From positions 25,991,742-26,055,741 of the forward strand of contig OX328112.1 of NCBI GenBank assembly GCA_946811185.2: a DNA stretch of 64,000 nt, in the 5' to 3' direction. Below are positions 8,334-16,932 of the stretch, piece after piece. The stretch is from Hippopus hippopus. Lineage: Eukaryota > Mollusca > Bivalvia > Cardiida > Cardiidae. Within the stretch, counting starts at the first letter, position 1. Each line of letters starts with the position of its first letter. Both the position numbers and the translations under genes were made by a program. Under the pieces are notes generated by a model that was not told the origin of the DNA, made no database searches, and saw only the letters and a list, made by a program, of their open reading frames with translations.

Positions 8334-9188
8334 TCAGTGTGTTTTTCTTTTTTTCTTTGGAATGTCAGATTCACATTCACTCTTTCGTTTTCTTTCCCTT
8401 TCATTATTTTTTAATACCATTTCTGGACAGATTTTATCCCCATGTTTTTTTTGATTTGCAAAAGAAACACTTCTTATTTTTCTCGCTTTCTCTTTTTTCG
8501 CTGTTTTGCTTTTTTTCTCCTGTTTTGGTGAAAGAGTCTCCTCTGAAGAAAGTTCGTTGTTTTTCAGTTCCAAAGTTGATTGTTTTCTTAGATTATCGTT
8601 TGTAGATATTTTTTTCTCTATCTGTTCTGTTATTTTATAGATCTCTGTATCGCTGATAGTCGTGTTGTCGATCTGCATATTTTCGATCTGATTTTCAGTC
8701 GATGATGTTGTAGTCTGTGGTGAGCTTGTTTTCCATTTATTTTCGTTGCAGAATGATTTCAGAACACCAACGAATTTCATGTTCTGAAATTCACCACAAA
8801 ATCCCATTGTTGGTGAAATTTTGATATCATGACTGCGTGGGTTCACATAGACAAAAACGACTGTTTCTGTCTGCTTTTCTTTTCCTGGACAATTTCTAGC
8901 CCAGTGTCCTTGTTTGTTGCATGTAAAACAAATATCTTTTCTCTTTCCATCCGGTTCATATCGTTTTTTGATCGTTGATTGATCCAAAACTCTGTATCTG
9001 GTAATACGGTAAACGTCTTTTTCCGTTACATGTTGATGGGATAAAAATGATCCCACGTAGTTCCCGATATGTTGAAGTTGATACCTTAACGGAACATTGC
9101 AGATCTCGTAATCGTGGGTGTATGGGTTAACGTACAGATACATCATCTTTCCTTTCAGTGATGTATTTTGTAGCTTAAACTCGCTCAT
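8334..9188 (-). CDS. Zinc-knuckle (CCHC) protein (284 aa)
   Basis: Residues ~86-100 read CFTCNKQGHWARNCPG, a CX2CX4HX4C zinc knuckle as in nucleic-acid-binding Gag-like and CNBP-like proteins. The protein has an internal repeat: YLYVNPYTHDYEI near residue 17 and FVYVNPRSHDIKI near residue 112 share YVNPxxHDxxI. The second half is Ser/Thr/Asn-rich and then strongly basic, ending PKKKRKTH, a likely nuclear localisation signal. Transcribed away from the polymerase side from a divergent TATA promoter. It may bind single-stranded DNA or RNA during replication (inference). The frame is intact, unlike its divergent partner. Confidence 0.75.
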   Translation of the reverse strand: MSEFKLQNTSLKGKMMYLYVNPYTHDYEICNVPLRYQLQHIGNYVGSFLSHQHVTEKDVYRITRYRVLDQSTIKKRYEPDGKRKDICFTCNKQGHWARNCPGKEKQTETVVFVYVNPRSHDIKISPTMGFCGEFQNMKFVGVLKSFCNENKWKTSSPQTTTSSTENQIENMQIDNTTISDTEIYKITEQIEKKISTNDNLRKQSTLELKNNELSSEETLSPKQEKKSKTAKKEKARKIRSVSFANQKKHGDKICPEMVLKNNERERKRKSECESDIPKKKRKTH

Positions 9189-9257
9189 TATTTTTTATCA
9201 ACTGTACTGTGTGAAGTTGATCAGAAGAATGATATAGATTTCGTAGCTATCGTCTCT

Positions 9258-9292
9258 ATTTATACACTATCGAGCTGAAAGGCTCTATAAAA
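9258..9292. promoter_or_regulatory. Divergent core promoter
   Basis: TATAAATA on the minus strand (9258-9265) for the zinc-knuckle gene, and TATAAAA on the plus strand (9286-9292) for the gene starting at 9344. No CCAAT pair or TAGGTCA site is present, so this promoter differs in kind from those of the arms. Confidence 0.6.
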
Positions 9293-9343
9293 TGCCAAGT
9301 TTTCTGACTTACCGTGTCATTGTTTTACATTCAGACATAAACG

Positions 9344-9915
9344 ATGGGTAAAAGAAAAAGAATAGTACCCTATTTAGACAGCGAAAGTGACGATGAGTCA
9401 TTTTCACCACCAAAAAAAAAAAATGAAATAAAGAAGAAAGTGACAGTGCAGACGATGTCTCTTCACAAAAGAAAAAACCTGTAAAAATGATCGTAGAAAG
9501 TAACAGTGAAGATAATATCTCCTCGAAAAAAATGAACGTGAAAAGTGACAGTGAAGATGAAACACCTAAGAAAAAAACGATCATAAAAAGTGAAGATAAT
9601 ATCTCCTCGAAAAAAATGAACGTGAAAAGTGAAAGTGAAGATAAAACATCTAAGAAAAAAACGATCATAAAAAGTGAAAGTGAAGATGATATCTCCTCGA
9701 AAAAATTGATTGAGGACCAAAAAGAAGAAAGTAACAACACTACTTTAGACATGACAAGTCTGTATGACTTAACGGAGAAGGGAAAAAAGAAATCGAGGAA
9801 ATTTAGAACAGAATCACATCTGTTGATGGCGTCTTTAAAGAAATTTGAACAATTACCACCCCATCAACTGATCGGATTATTTGATGAGTTACCCATCAAA
9901 TCATTCAAAAGTTAA
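9344..9915 (+). pseudogene. Ser/Asp/Lys repeat protein, frameshifted
   Basis: The ATG at 9344 follows TATAAAA by 52 nt and opens MGKRKRIVPYLDSESDDES. The reading frame then changes between about 9412 and 9440, next to a 12-A run and an AAGAAGAAA stretch. From 9427 another frame carries on to the TAA at 9913-9915. It consists of near-repeats of SEDNISSKKMNVKS and SEDKTSKKKTIIKS type, with casein-kinase-2-like acidic serine sites, then a tail with LLMASLKKFEQLPPHQL. The original product would be a charged, probably disordered nuclear protein. The indel could also be a homopolymer sequencing error. No family recognised. Confidence 0.55.
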
Positions 9916-9932
9916 ATGCTGGGCCGACGGAT

Positions 9933-12900
9933 ATGATTAGAATTAGTATCAACCATCCTTCATTGAAAATAGGGATTCATATTCCCTTTCTACCTACAGA
10001 ACAGCTGAAAGGCGAAACTATGTTAAATGAGATTGAACGAGTTTTACAATCGAATACAGATTTCGTCTTGAACGATGGATTCATGACATTTGACATTACA
10101 CATACAATACCTCCAAGTGGTAACGGGAGAAAAAGATCATCAGAATTGGATTCAAAGGTTTTTTCCCGGAAGAAAAAATCAATTATTCAAATTAACAATC
10201 ATGATCACCTATGTTTTGCAAGAGCAGTTGTGGTGGGCATTTGCTACAGTGAACGTGAAAACACCAAAGCATGGTATAGAAGATGGTCATGCATCAGAAA
10301 ATCAGATAGAATACTTCAAAAGACTGAAGCTGAGAAACTGTTGAATGAAGCTGGAGTTTCGCCAACCCGGTCTGTAGGAAATGACAAATACAAAAAAAAA
10401 TCCAATCTTTCTTGTATGAAAAGGGCTATGTCATTAAAGTTCATCAACAGCATTCAAAAGTGGAAAAAGTATTTGAACACTCAGAAGTGAAAGACGATAG
10501 TAAAATCATACATTTGTACTTTCATCAAAACCACTATGATTACATCAAATCCATTGCAGGTTTTCTTAGTTGTGCAATTTATTGTGAGTTCTGTGATGTG
10601 GGATACTCGTCACGGGAAAGTCATACATGTTCAAATATCTGTAAAGGTTGTTTTCGCAAAGGAAAATGTGCATCAGAATCAAAAGAATATGTTTGCAGTG
10701 GGTGTCATAGACGATTTTTCAGTGCTGCGTGGTTGGCAAATCATAGAATTGTTCAAGGTAAAGAAAAGAAATCCATTTTCGAATTAGTAAAACTCTGTTT
10801 AAAATGTGGTCAACAATATTATCTCAGAAAGAAAAATCATATCTGCCATGGAAAGAAAAAGTGTCATATCTGCAAGAAAATTGTTGACTTTTCTCATCGA
10901 TGTTATATTCAGCCTTAACCAAAGTAAGACAAACACCGATGACAAGACGAGTTCTTCTGTAGTCAAAAAACCATTGTTCATTTTCTTTGATTTTGAATGC
11001 AAACAAGACACAGGGATACATACTGTATTGCGCACAGAGCATGTGATGAATGTATCGATAAACCACTTGATTTTCATTGTTCCACATGCAGTGAATTTGA
11101 AGAAGGAAGAGAAGTTATTTTTCAAGGTGAGGAAACTTTGAGTCAATTTTGCAACTGGCTCTTTTCAGAACATCATAAAGGAGTCACGGCTATTGCGCAT
11201 AATTTCAAAGGCTATGACGGACAGTTTATTCTTGACTATATTATCAAAGTTGGGCTAAAACTTCCAAATTTGATCATGAATGGCAATAACATTATGAAGT
11301 TAGAACTGAATGAAGTGCTATTGATCGATTCTTTTAATTTTATGAACTTAGGTTTGGCAAAATTTCCAGCTACATTTGGTCTTCAAGAAATGAAAAAAGG
11401 TTACTTCCCTCACTGGGCAAATACAGATGAATTCTGGGGTTACATTGGTCCCTACTTGGACATGTCTTATTACAAGCCCGATTCAATGTCTGAAGAGGCC
11501 AGGTCAAATTTCATAGTCTGGTATAATGATAAAGTTCAAAGGGATGAGGAATTCAATTTTCAAAAAGAGATGGAAATGTACTGTAGATCAGATGTTGATA
11601 TCCTAAGACGAGGTTGTGGTGAATTCAGAAAGGTGTTTATTGAACAGGGTGGCATTTGCCCATTTCTAGAGGCGGTTACCATTGCCGATGCGTGTATAAA
11701 GGTTTGGCGAAGCAAATATTTGCCTGAAAATCAAATAGCTATCATTTCAAGTAAAGATTCATCCAGACGTCGCTTTTCCATGAAAGCAATACGCTGGATC
11801 CAGAGCGTAGCTATGGAAAAAGGAATCAATATTCGCCATGCAAAAAATGGTGGTGAAGTTCAGATCAAGAAATACAGTGTAGACGGATTTCACCGTCAAT
11901 CAAAACTGTCTACGAATTCCTTGGGGATTTGTTTCATGGCTGTCCCGTATGTTATACAGATCGAAAACAGATCAATCCCATCAATGGAAGATCGATGTCT
12001 GAATTGTACGAACGTACTTTTGAACGTTTAGGAGCTATCCAAAAAATGGGATATAACGTAGAGTTCATATGGGAACTTGAATTCGATGCTAAGATGAAGA
12101 AGGATAAAGAGTACAAAAAACTCATTGAAAACCTGTATCCAAATTGGGATCCCATCGATCCAAGGGAGGGGTTGTCTGGAGGAAGGTGTAATGCAATAAA
12201 AATTGCCTATGATGTCAAGGAAAAAAGTAAAAAGGAAATCAAATACATTGATATTTGTTCTCTGTACCCTTATGTTTGCAAACACAAATCTTATCCTGTA
12301 GGTCAACCAAAAATCTTAACTGCTGAGAATATTGACGTGAAGAATATTCGTCAGTATGAAGGAATAATTAAATGCAAAGTTTTACCTCCAGATCATTTGT
12401 TTCATCCCGTTCTCCCAGTTCACTGTAACAACAAAATGATGTTTCCACTCTGTATGAAATGCGCAGAAGAAAATTCGAACATTTGTAGACATAACAAAGA
12501 AGAGAGGGCTTTGATAGGAACTTGGGTTACTTTTGAACTGTTCAAAGCTCTTGACTGTGGTTATCGGCTATTGCAAGTGTATGAAATTTGGCAATTCGAT
12601 TCTGTGTCGGATCAGTTCTTTAAAGGCTATGTGGATAATTTCTTGAAAATTAAGCAAGAAGCTAGCGGATATCCCAGTTGGTGTCAATCAGATTCAGAAA
12701 AAGAACAGTTTATTCGTGAATATGAGGAGGCAGAAGGTATTCGTCTTGATCTAAGTTGTATTCAAAAAAATCCTGGGAGAAGATCCTTTGCTAAGATTAT
12801 GTTGAACTGTCTTTGGGGAAAATTAGCCCAGCGTGAAAAAATGACCCAGACGGAATACATCAACGATCCGTCTAAATATTTTGAATTGGTCACCAATCCA

Positions 12901-13521
12901 AATTTCATTGTGAAGCATGTAGAAATCTTTGACGATGACTGTCCATTCATCTTGGTCAACTACGAAACAAAGTTGGAACATATTGATACTCACGCTACAG
13001 CCAATGTTATTGTAGGAGCCGACGTAACAGCTTATGCAAGGCTGGAATTGTACAGCGTTCTTGAAAAGTTAAAGGATACAGTTCTGTATTTCGATACAGA
13101 TAGTTGCATGTACATTCATGATCCTGAATTATGGAACCCTCCCATTATTAACAGCAGACTAGGAAAATGGACTGAAGAAGAGCCTGATTGTAAAATCACT
13201 CATTTCAGAGGACTAGGACCAAAGAATTATGCTTACAAAATGAAAACAAAAGATGGAAAAGTGAAAAGCAAATGTAAAGTGAAGGGAATTACTTTGGATT
13301 ACAATACAAGTCAGGTGGTGAATTTCGATACATATTCAAAATGTGCTTTGAGTCGCACTACAGAAATCAAAATTGAATATGATTGTAGAATCAAAAGACA
13401 TAGAGATAGAACGGTCACCAGTGAACCGCAAACAAAAATGTTTCGTTCTGTATACACCAAGAGAGTTATTGTAAATGATACTGACACTGTACCCTATGGC
13501 TATAAAACGTTGAGAAGATAA
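9933..13521 (+). pseudogene. Polinton-type DNA polymerase B, multiple frameshifts
   Basis: DNA-replicating family-B polymerase of the protein-primed, virus-like type. In order: an N-terminal region with NNHDHLCFARAVVVG (~10193-10240), a cysteine/histidine zinc-finger cluster (CEFC, CSGCH, CLKCG, CHICKK; ~10580-10905), and exonuclease motifs FFDFEC (~10983-11000), AHNFKGYDGQF (~11197-11230) and YCRSDVDIL (~11578-11605). Polymerase motifs follow: A DICSLYP (~12250), B KIMLNCLWGK (~12796) and C FDTDS (13090-13104). Catalytic residues are present, but the frame changes at least four times: in an A9 run near 10391, between about 10880 and 10915, near 11025, and near 11890-11905. The copy is inactive unless some indels are assembly errors. 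It starts 17 nt after the preceding stop. Confidence 0.9.
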
Positions 13522-13525
13522 TTCC

Positions 13526-14242
13526 ATGTTACATTGTTTTGAACTGAACGGTCCGAGTAAGACGCAAAATAATATCACTGAAAAAATTATGCTGCCTTTA
13601 CCAATAGAACTACGTGAAAAGATTTATGGAGAATTCGTTCAACAGCATACGCTCGATGAACAAACGCAACTTTACATTAAATTCGGCTGTGTGAAACTTT
13701 GGATAGATAAATTGCACAAAGGTTTTGCAAAAGGAGATCAGTCCTGCAAGTTGTATGCTATACACAACTTTATTGCTATGATGGTAGACGATTCGGATTT
13801 AGATTTCGTTCTCAAAGCTTATTTAGCCTCTTATTGGTGGAAAGACGGTGCTACCGGTAAACAAATCCGATCCACAAGTCGCTGGTGCTTTATTATCATA
13901 GGAAGAACAGAAGAAAGCTTTCTGAACGTTCTGAAAATGAAATCAGTTTTATTTAACTTTTACGTACGCTACAAAAGAGGATTTATTCAAAACGATGAGG
14001 AAATAGTGGATACCTTGGAAGGCTATATTTTATTTGATAGAGATGTTACAGAAGAAAGTGTATATTCATCCCTTTCAACAAAAGGCGTTACAAAACATGT
14101 TTTTCCATTTAGAGGAATACGTGAATTCAGAGAGATGAACAGTGAATATCAATTGTATTTGGGTAATGAGCAATTGCATACAGTTATTATGGAACATGAA
14201 GACAAATGGAAAACTCGGGGCATTTGTGAATTTGCATTGTGA
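13526..14242 (+). CDS. Unknown 238-aa core protein
   Basis: Starts 4 nt after the polymerase stop (an internal ATG at 13589 is the alternative start). No family recognised. The segment MLPLPIELREKIYGEFV resembles the opening of an F-box (LPxEL...I), but this is too weak to assign. The middle is Trp/Tyr/Phe-rich and helical (LASYWWKD, SRWCFIIIG, FNFYVRYKRGF). The close spacing implies co-transcription with the polymerase. The 3' region has AATAAA at 14422 and no stem-loop. The coding end and its flank contain two ATTTGCAT octamers (14230-14237, 14243-14250). Confidence 0.6.
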   Translation: MLHCFELNGPSKTQNNITEKIMLPLPIELREKIYGEFVQQHTLDEQTQLYIKFGCVKLWIDKLHKGFAKGDQSCKLYAIHNFIAMMVDDSDLDFVLKAYLASYWWKDGATGKQIRSTSRWCFIIIGRTEESFLNVLKMKSVLFNFYVRYKRGFIQNDEEIVDTLEGYILFDRDVTEESVYSSLSTKGVTKHVFPFRGIREFREMNSEYQLYLGNEQLHTVIMEHEDKWKTRGICEFAL

Positions 14243-14421
14243 ATTTGCATTGTAAAATGTTATATTGTATGAAATATTATATTGTACGAGATGTTTTTAT
14301 GCTAAATTGTTTTTTTGCACAGATATTGTTTTTCATTTTCAATGTTTTTTAACAGATATTGTTTTTTCATTCCATTGTTTTTTCACAGTTCATGTCTTGT
14401 TTCATTGTACAAAATTGTTTG

Positions 14422-14427
14422 AATAAA
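14422..14427 (+). terminator. Poly(A) signal AATAAA for rightward core genes
   Basis: AATAAA 180 nt after the stop of the 238-aa gene, inside the inner inverted repeat. No other plus-strand 3' signal is seen for the core genes. Confidence 0.5.
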
Positions 14428-14528
14428 AAACATATGAAATAATTCTGGGCTTGACTTTTTTTCTTCTGACTGTAAGTCTTTTGACTGTAAGTCTTTTGAG
14501 AGAAAAAAATGACAATTCGAAAGAAAAG

Positions 14529-14563
14529 CTCTTTCTTGGGGAATGGTAGCCCTGAAAAGGGCT
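14529..14563 (-). terminator. Histone-type 3' processing signal (68-aa Lys/Glu-rich gene)
   Basis: Minus strand: perfect AGCCCT-TTTC-AGGGCT (14563-14548), ACCA, CAAGAAAGAG (14538-14529). It starts about 30 nt past the gene's stop. Confidence 0.86.
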
Positions 14564-14593
14564 GTTTTTTCTCCATTCACTGGATGGTTAAAA

Positions 14594-14800
14594 TTAATTC
14601 CGTACCAGTGACATGAAGTCGGGCGAAAACTCAAGCCCTTGCCTCTTTAAAAACTCGCAGAGAGTTTTCATCTTCGCTGCCTCTTCTCTTCTTGCTTCTT
14701 TTTCTCTTTTCTCCCGATCTGGCTTCTCCTCCATCTCTCTCTTCATCATTTCGCCCTTTCTCCTTCCAAAACACTTGCTAAATGTTTTATTGTCTTTCAT
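14594..14800 (-). CDS. Lys/Glu-rich coiled-coil protein (68 aa)
   Basis: Paralogue of the 99-aa protein at 7670: MKDNKTFSKCFGRRK start, a charged helix of Glu/Arg/Lys at residues ~15-43, then KTLCEFLKRQGLEFSPDF. It is shorter, ending SLVRN where the relative continues for another 30 residues. TATAAA is 41 nt before the ATG (14841-14846, minus). It faces the core across the inner repeat, mirroring its relative. Function unknown. Confidence 0.7.
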   Translation of the reverse strand: MKDNKTFSKCFGRRKGEMMKREMEEKPDREKREKEARREEAAKMKTLCEFLKRQGLEFSPDFMSLVRN

Positions 14801-14840
14801 TGTGAAATGAAAAATAATCCGATCATAAAAAAAGTTCGTT

Positions 14841-14984
14841 TTTATACGTTGACGGGAGGATTGACCTACTTTGACTCAGAATTAACGTTATCCAATCAAA
14901 ATGTGTAATGATATAACGAACGATTCGATTGGGCGACGTTAATTCTATGTCGAAGTAGGTCAATCCACCCTGCAAGCTATAAAA
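14841..14984. promoter_or_regulatory. Divergent arm promoter, right
   Basis: Leftward TATAAA (14841-14846) and rightward TATAAAA (14978-14984) frame two TAGGTCA half-sites in opposite orientation (14862-14868 as TGACCTA, 14956-14962), CCAAT (14892-14896) and ATTGG (14928-14932). This is the most complete symmetrical example of the arm promoter. Confidence 0.7.
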
Positions 14985-15022
14985 TTCCGATGTTTTATAC
15001 ATCAAATCATTATCGTTCCATC

Positions 15023-15229
15023 ATGGTACAGATACTTCTCTGTCCGATGTGCGGTAGCAGATGCTATATAGAATGCGGAAAATGCCTTACTATTCTGGAC
15101 TGTCTTGGCCAGAAGCATAACTGTCCTGATCCTGATGAGGGATTCTATGACTATGATGAAAGCTCGGCAGTATGCTGTGAATACTGTGGATGTGAAATCA
15201 TCCCAGTAAATCGTTTAGAAGAGCAGTAG
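15023..15229 (+). CDS. Cysteine-rich zinc-binding protein, paralogue 1 (68 aa)
   Basis: Start chosen at 15023 because it lies about 45 nt after TATAAAA (14978); the upstream in-frame ATG at 14990 is too close to the TATA box to be in the mRNA. Pattern: CPMC, then CYIECGKC, CLGQKHNC, then CCEYCGC, giving enough Cys/His pairs for two small zinc sites. An acidic DPDEGFYDYDES link sits between. Paralogue 2 at 16043 has the same start and spacing. Ribbon-like, possibly nucleic-acid- or protein-binding; no named family. Confidence 0.72.
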   Translation: MVQILLCPMCGSRCYIECGKCLTILDCLGQKHNCPDPDEGFYDYDESSAVCCEYCGCEIIPVNRLEEQ

Positions 15230-15255
15230 TCTTGATAGATGAATACTCGAAAAAT

Positions 15256-15290
15256 AGCCCTTTTCAGGGATAACCAACACCACGAAAAGA
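15256..15290 (+). terminator. Histone-type 3' processing signal, one stem mismatch (zinc paralogue 1)
   Basis: AGCCCT-TTTC-AGGGAT (15256-15271): the fifth base of the 3' arm is A instead of C, breaking one pair. Then AACCA and CACGAAAAGA (15281-15290). Starts 27 nt past the stop. It is the weakest of the ten copies. Confidence 0.7.
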
Positions 15291-15560
15291 TCTTTCTTTT
15301 CAAATTTGTCAATTTTCAGTCAAAAGACTTTCAGTCAAAGAGTTACACTCTAAGAGTTATACTCCAAAAAAAACCTAAGGCCACAGCCACTGCAATTTTT
15401 GCTCTAACCAGACAAAAAAGTCTATTCCCAACCCTTTTTGAGCAGAGACAGTGTGGGTATCAAAAAATCACACTGTATTCCATACCAAAAAAAGTCAAAA
15501 GCATAAACCCTCTCTTCTATCATTTCTGATTTATCAATTGTTTTTTGGATAAAAAAATGT
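15291..15560. repeat. Spacer module (3' flank type)
   Basis: Contains the GTCAAAAGACTTTCAGTC words, GAGTTACACTCT, CTAACCAGACAAAAAAG and CACACTGTATTCCATA also seen in the TIR spacers at 6160-6400 and 17650-17920. No gene seen. Confidence 0.55.
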
Positions 15561-15744
15561 AACGAACGTTCTGATTCGACAAAGTTAAAGCAACGAACCT
15601 TCTGATTGGTCAAAAACGTTAATTCTGAATCAAAACTAGGACTGATGGGAGTTTTTCGACGAATAGGTCCAACTCTGCATATTTTTTTGAGTTGATTTCT
15701 TTTAAAAACAGCCCTTTTCAGGGCTACCCAACACCAAGAAAGAG
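15561..15744 (+). pseudogene. Orphan promoter relic and stem-loop; gene body apparently lost
   Basis: An ATTGG box (15604-15608) with GTTAATTCTGAATCAAAAC at 15617-15635 is followed, with almost no coding sequence, by a perfect histone-type stem-loop (15710-15725), ACCCA and CAAGAAAGAG (15735-15744). Only a 16-codon frame (from about 15642) lies between. Every other stem-loop follows a gene, so this looks like an arm gene deleted between its promoter and its 3' end. Confidence 0.5.
15710..15744 (+). terminator. Histone-type 3' processing signal, orphan
   Basis: Perfect stem AGCCCT/AGGGCT with TTTC loop, flank ACCCA exactly as in canonical histone genes, then CAAGAAAGAG. It has the best overall match of the ten, although no gene precedes it. 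Confidence 0.85.
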
Positions 15745-15913
15745 TGATCTTTCCCCAAATTTGTCAATTTCCTCTAAGAGTTACAATCAATCAGTTACAG
15801 TCAAAAAAGAGGTCCTTTGCATCAACTCTCTAGCTAAATCTTTCTCCAAAGAACAAAATCGTTCCTCAGACTAAGTCAAACAGTAAGTTTTGAGTAAGAA
15901 AAAACCCATCTCT

Positions 15914-16005
15914 CCAATAAAACTAAAGATATAACGAGCTTTTTGATTGGACAACGTTAATTCTGAGTCAAAAGTAGGTCAATCCATCCAGCAAAACTAT
16001 AAAAA
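15914..16005 (+). promoter_or_regulatory. Promoter of zinc paralogue 2
   Basis: CCAAT (15914-15918), ATTGG (15946-15950), GTTAATTCTGA, TAGGTCA (15975-15981) and TATAAAAA (15998-16005), then ATG at 16043. Confidence 0.65.
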
Positions 16006-16042
16006 GTTAATGTTTTATACATCAAATCATATTCGTTCCACT

Positions 16043-16249
16043 ATGGTTCAGATACTTATTTGCCCTTTGTGTGCTCAAGCATGCGACATAGAGTGTGGGA
16101 AATGTACATTTCCCCTACAGTATCTTGGACAAAAGCACAACTGTCCAAATCCTGATGAGGGATTTTATGATGAAGACGATGACCCAGAGGTTTGGTGCGA
16201 ATATTGCTGGCGAGAGATCAGACCTGTAGATTATACAGTCGATGAATAG
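16043..16249 (+). CDS. Cysteine-rich zinc-binding protein, paralogue 2 (68 aa)
   Basis: Same plan and length as the gene at 15023: MVQILICPLC start, CDIECGKC, YLGQKHNCPNPDEGFYD, then CEYC. It differs in losing one cysteine in the first loop and in the CCEYCGC segment (here WCEYCWRE). Start set by a TATA box 38 nt upstream. Stem-loop begins 27 nt past the stop. The two genes appear to be a tandem duplication, together with their promoter and 3' modules. Confidence 0.72.
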   Translation: MVQILICPLCAQACDIECGKCTFPLQYLGQKHNCPNPDEGFYDEDDDPEVWCEYCWREIRPVDYTVDE

Positions 16250-16275
16250 CCTTGCCAGACAACAAGACTCAAAAC

Positions 16276-16310
16276 AGCCCTTTTCAGGGCTACCATTCAG
16301 CAAGAAAGAG
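16276..16310 (+). terminator. Histone-type 3' processing signal (zinc paralogue 2)
   Basis: Perfect AGCCCT-TTTC-AGGGCT (16276-16291), ACCA, CAAGAAAGAG (16301-16310). Confidence 0.86.
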
Positions 16311-16434
16311 TGATCTTTCGAATTGTCAATTTTCAGTCAAAAGACTTTCAGTCAAAGAGCTATACTCTAAGAGCTATACTCAAAAAAGTCTAAGTCCAAT
16401 ACCTAGTTTTCTCTTTCAAAATCACACTGTATTC

Positions 16435-16870
16435 CATAAAAAAGACTAAGTCCAAATTTCTGTGCATAACACGAATCTTCTCCTTCTAGTTTTTTACTCA
16501 CATAAAGAAATATAACGAAGCTTCTGATTGGGCAACATTAAAGCAACGAAGCTTCTGATTGGTCAAAAAACGTTAATTCTGAAAGATTATTCTTTTCAAA
16601 TTTTTTAGCATTTCTACCTCTATGAGTTACACTTAATAACACATAGCGTTTAAACCCCCTCTTCATCGAGGGTGCTTTCGCCCGGGAACGAGCTCTTAAT
16701 TCTGAATCAAAGTAGGTCAATCCTAGTTCTGACGAGAGGATTGACCTACTTTGACATAGAATTAACGGTGTCCAATCGATTCGTTCGTTATATCATTACA
16801 CATTTTGATTGGTCACCGTTAATTCTGAACCAAAGTACGTCAATCCTCCCACCAGCTTATAAAAGCCAAC
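16435..16870 (+). repeat. Direct repeat of the TIR promoter block
   Basis: Matches 17850-18285 at a constant offset of 1415 bp and, inverted, the left TIR at about 5790-6230. Includes the full CCAAT/TAGGTCA/TATA module; TATAAAAG is at 16858-16865. The 214-aa gene therefore uses a copy of the 101-aa gene's promoter. Confidence 0.8.
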
Positions 16871-16932
16871 GATATTTTTCTAAATAATAAATTATTTGAC
16901 TCTCAGCTCTCGAATAAAACGCTAACGGAAAA

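Larger units (their letters stand above)
14334..14584 (-). repeat. Inner inverted repeat, right copy
   Basis: Reverse complement of 7977-8224 with only a few differences. Carries the minus-strand stem-loop/HDE of the 68-aa Lys/Glu-rich gene and the plus-strand AATAAA of the core genes. Confidence 0.85.

Noticed and set aside
9309..9752. 147-codon minus-strand hydrophobic frame
   Set aside because: Antisense of the Ser/Asp/Lys repeat protein; the Phe/Leu-rich sequence is the mirror of its Lys/Ser codons.
13589..13640. F-box domain in the 238-aa core protein
   Set aside because: Only the opening LPxEL...I fits; the remaining F-box positions do not, so no function is assigned.
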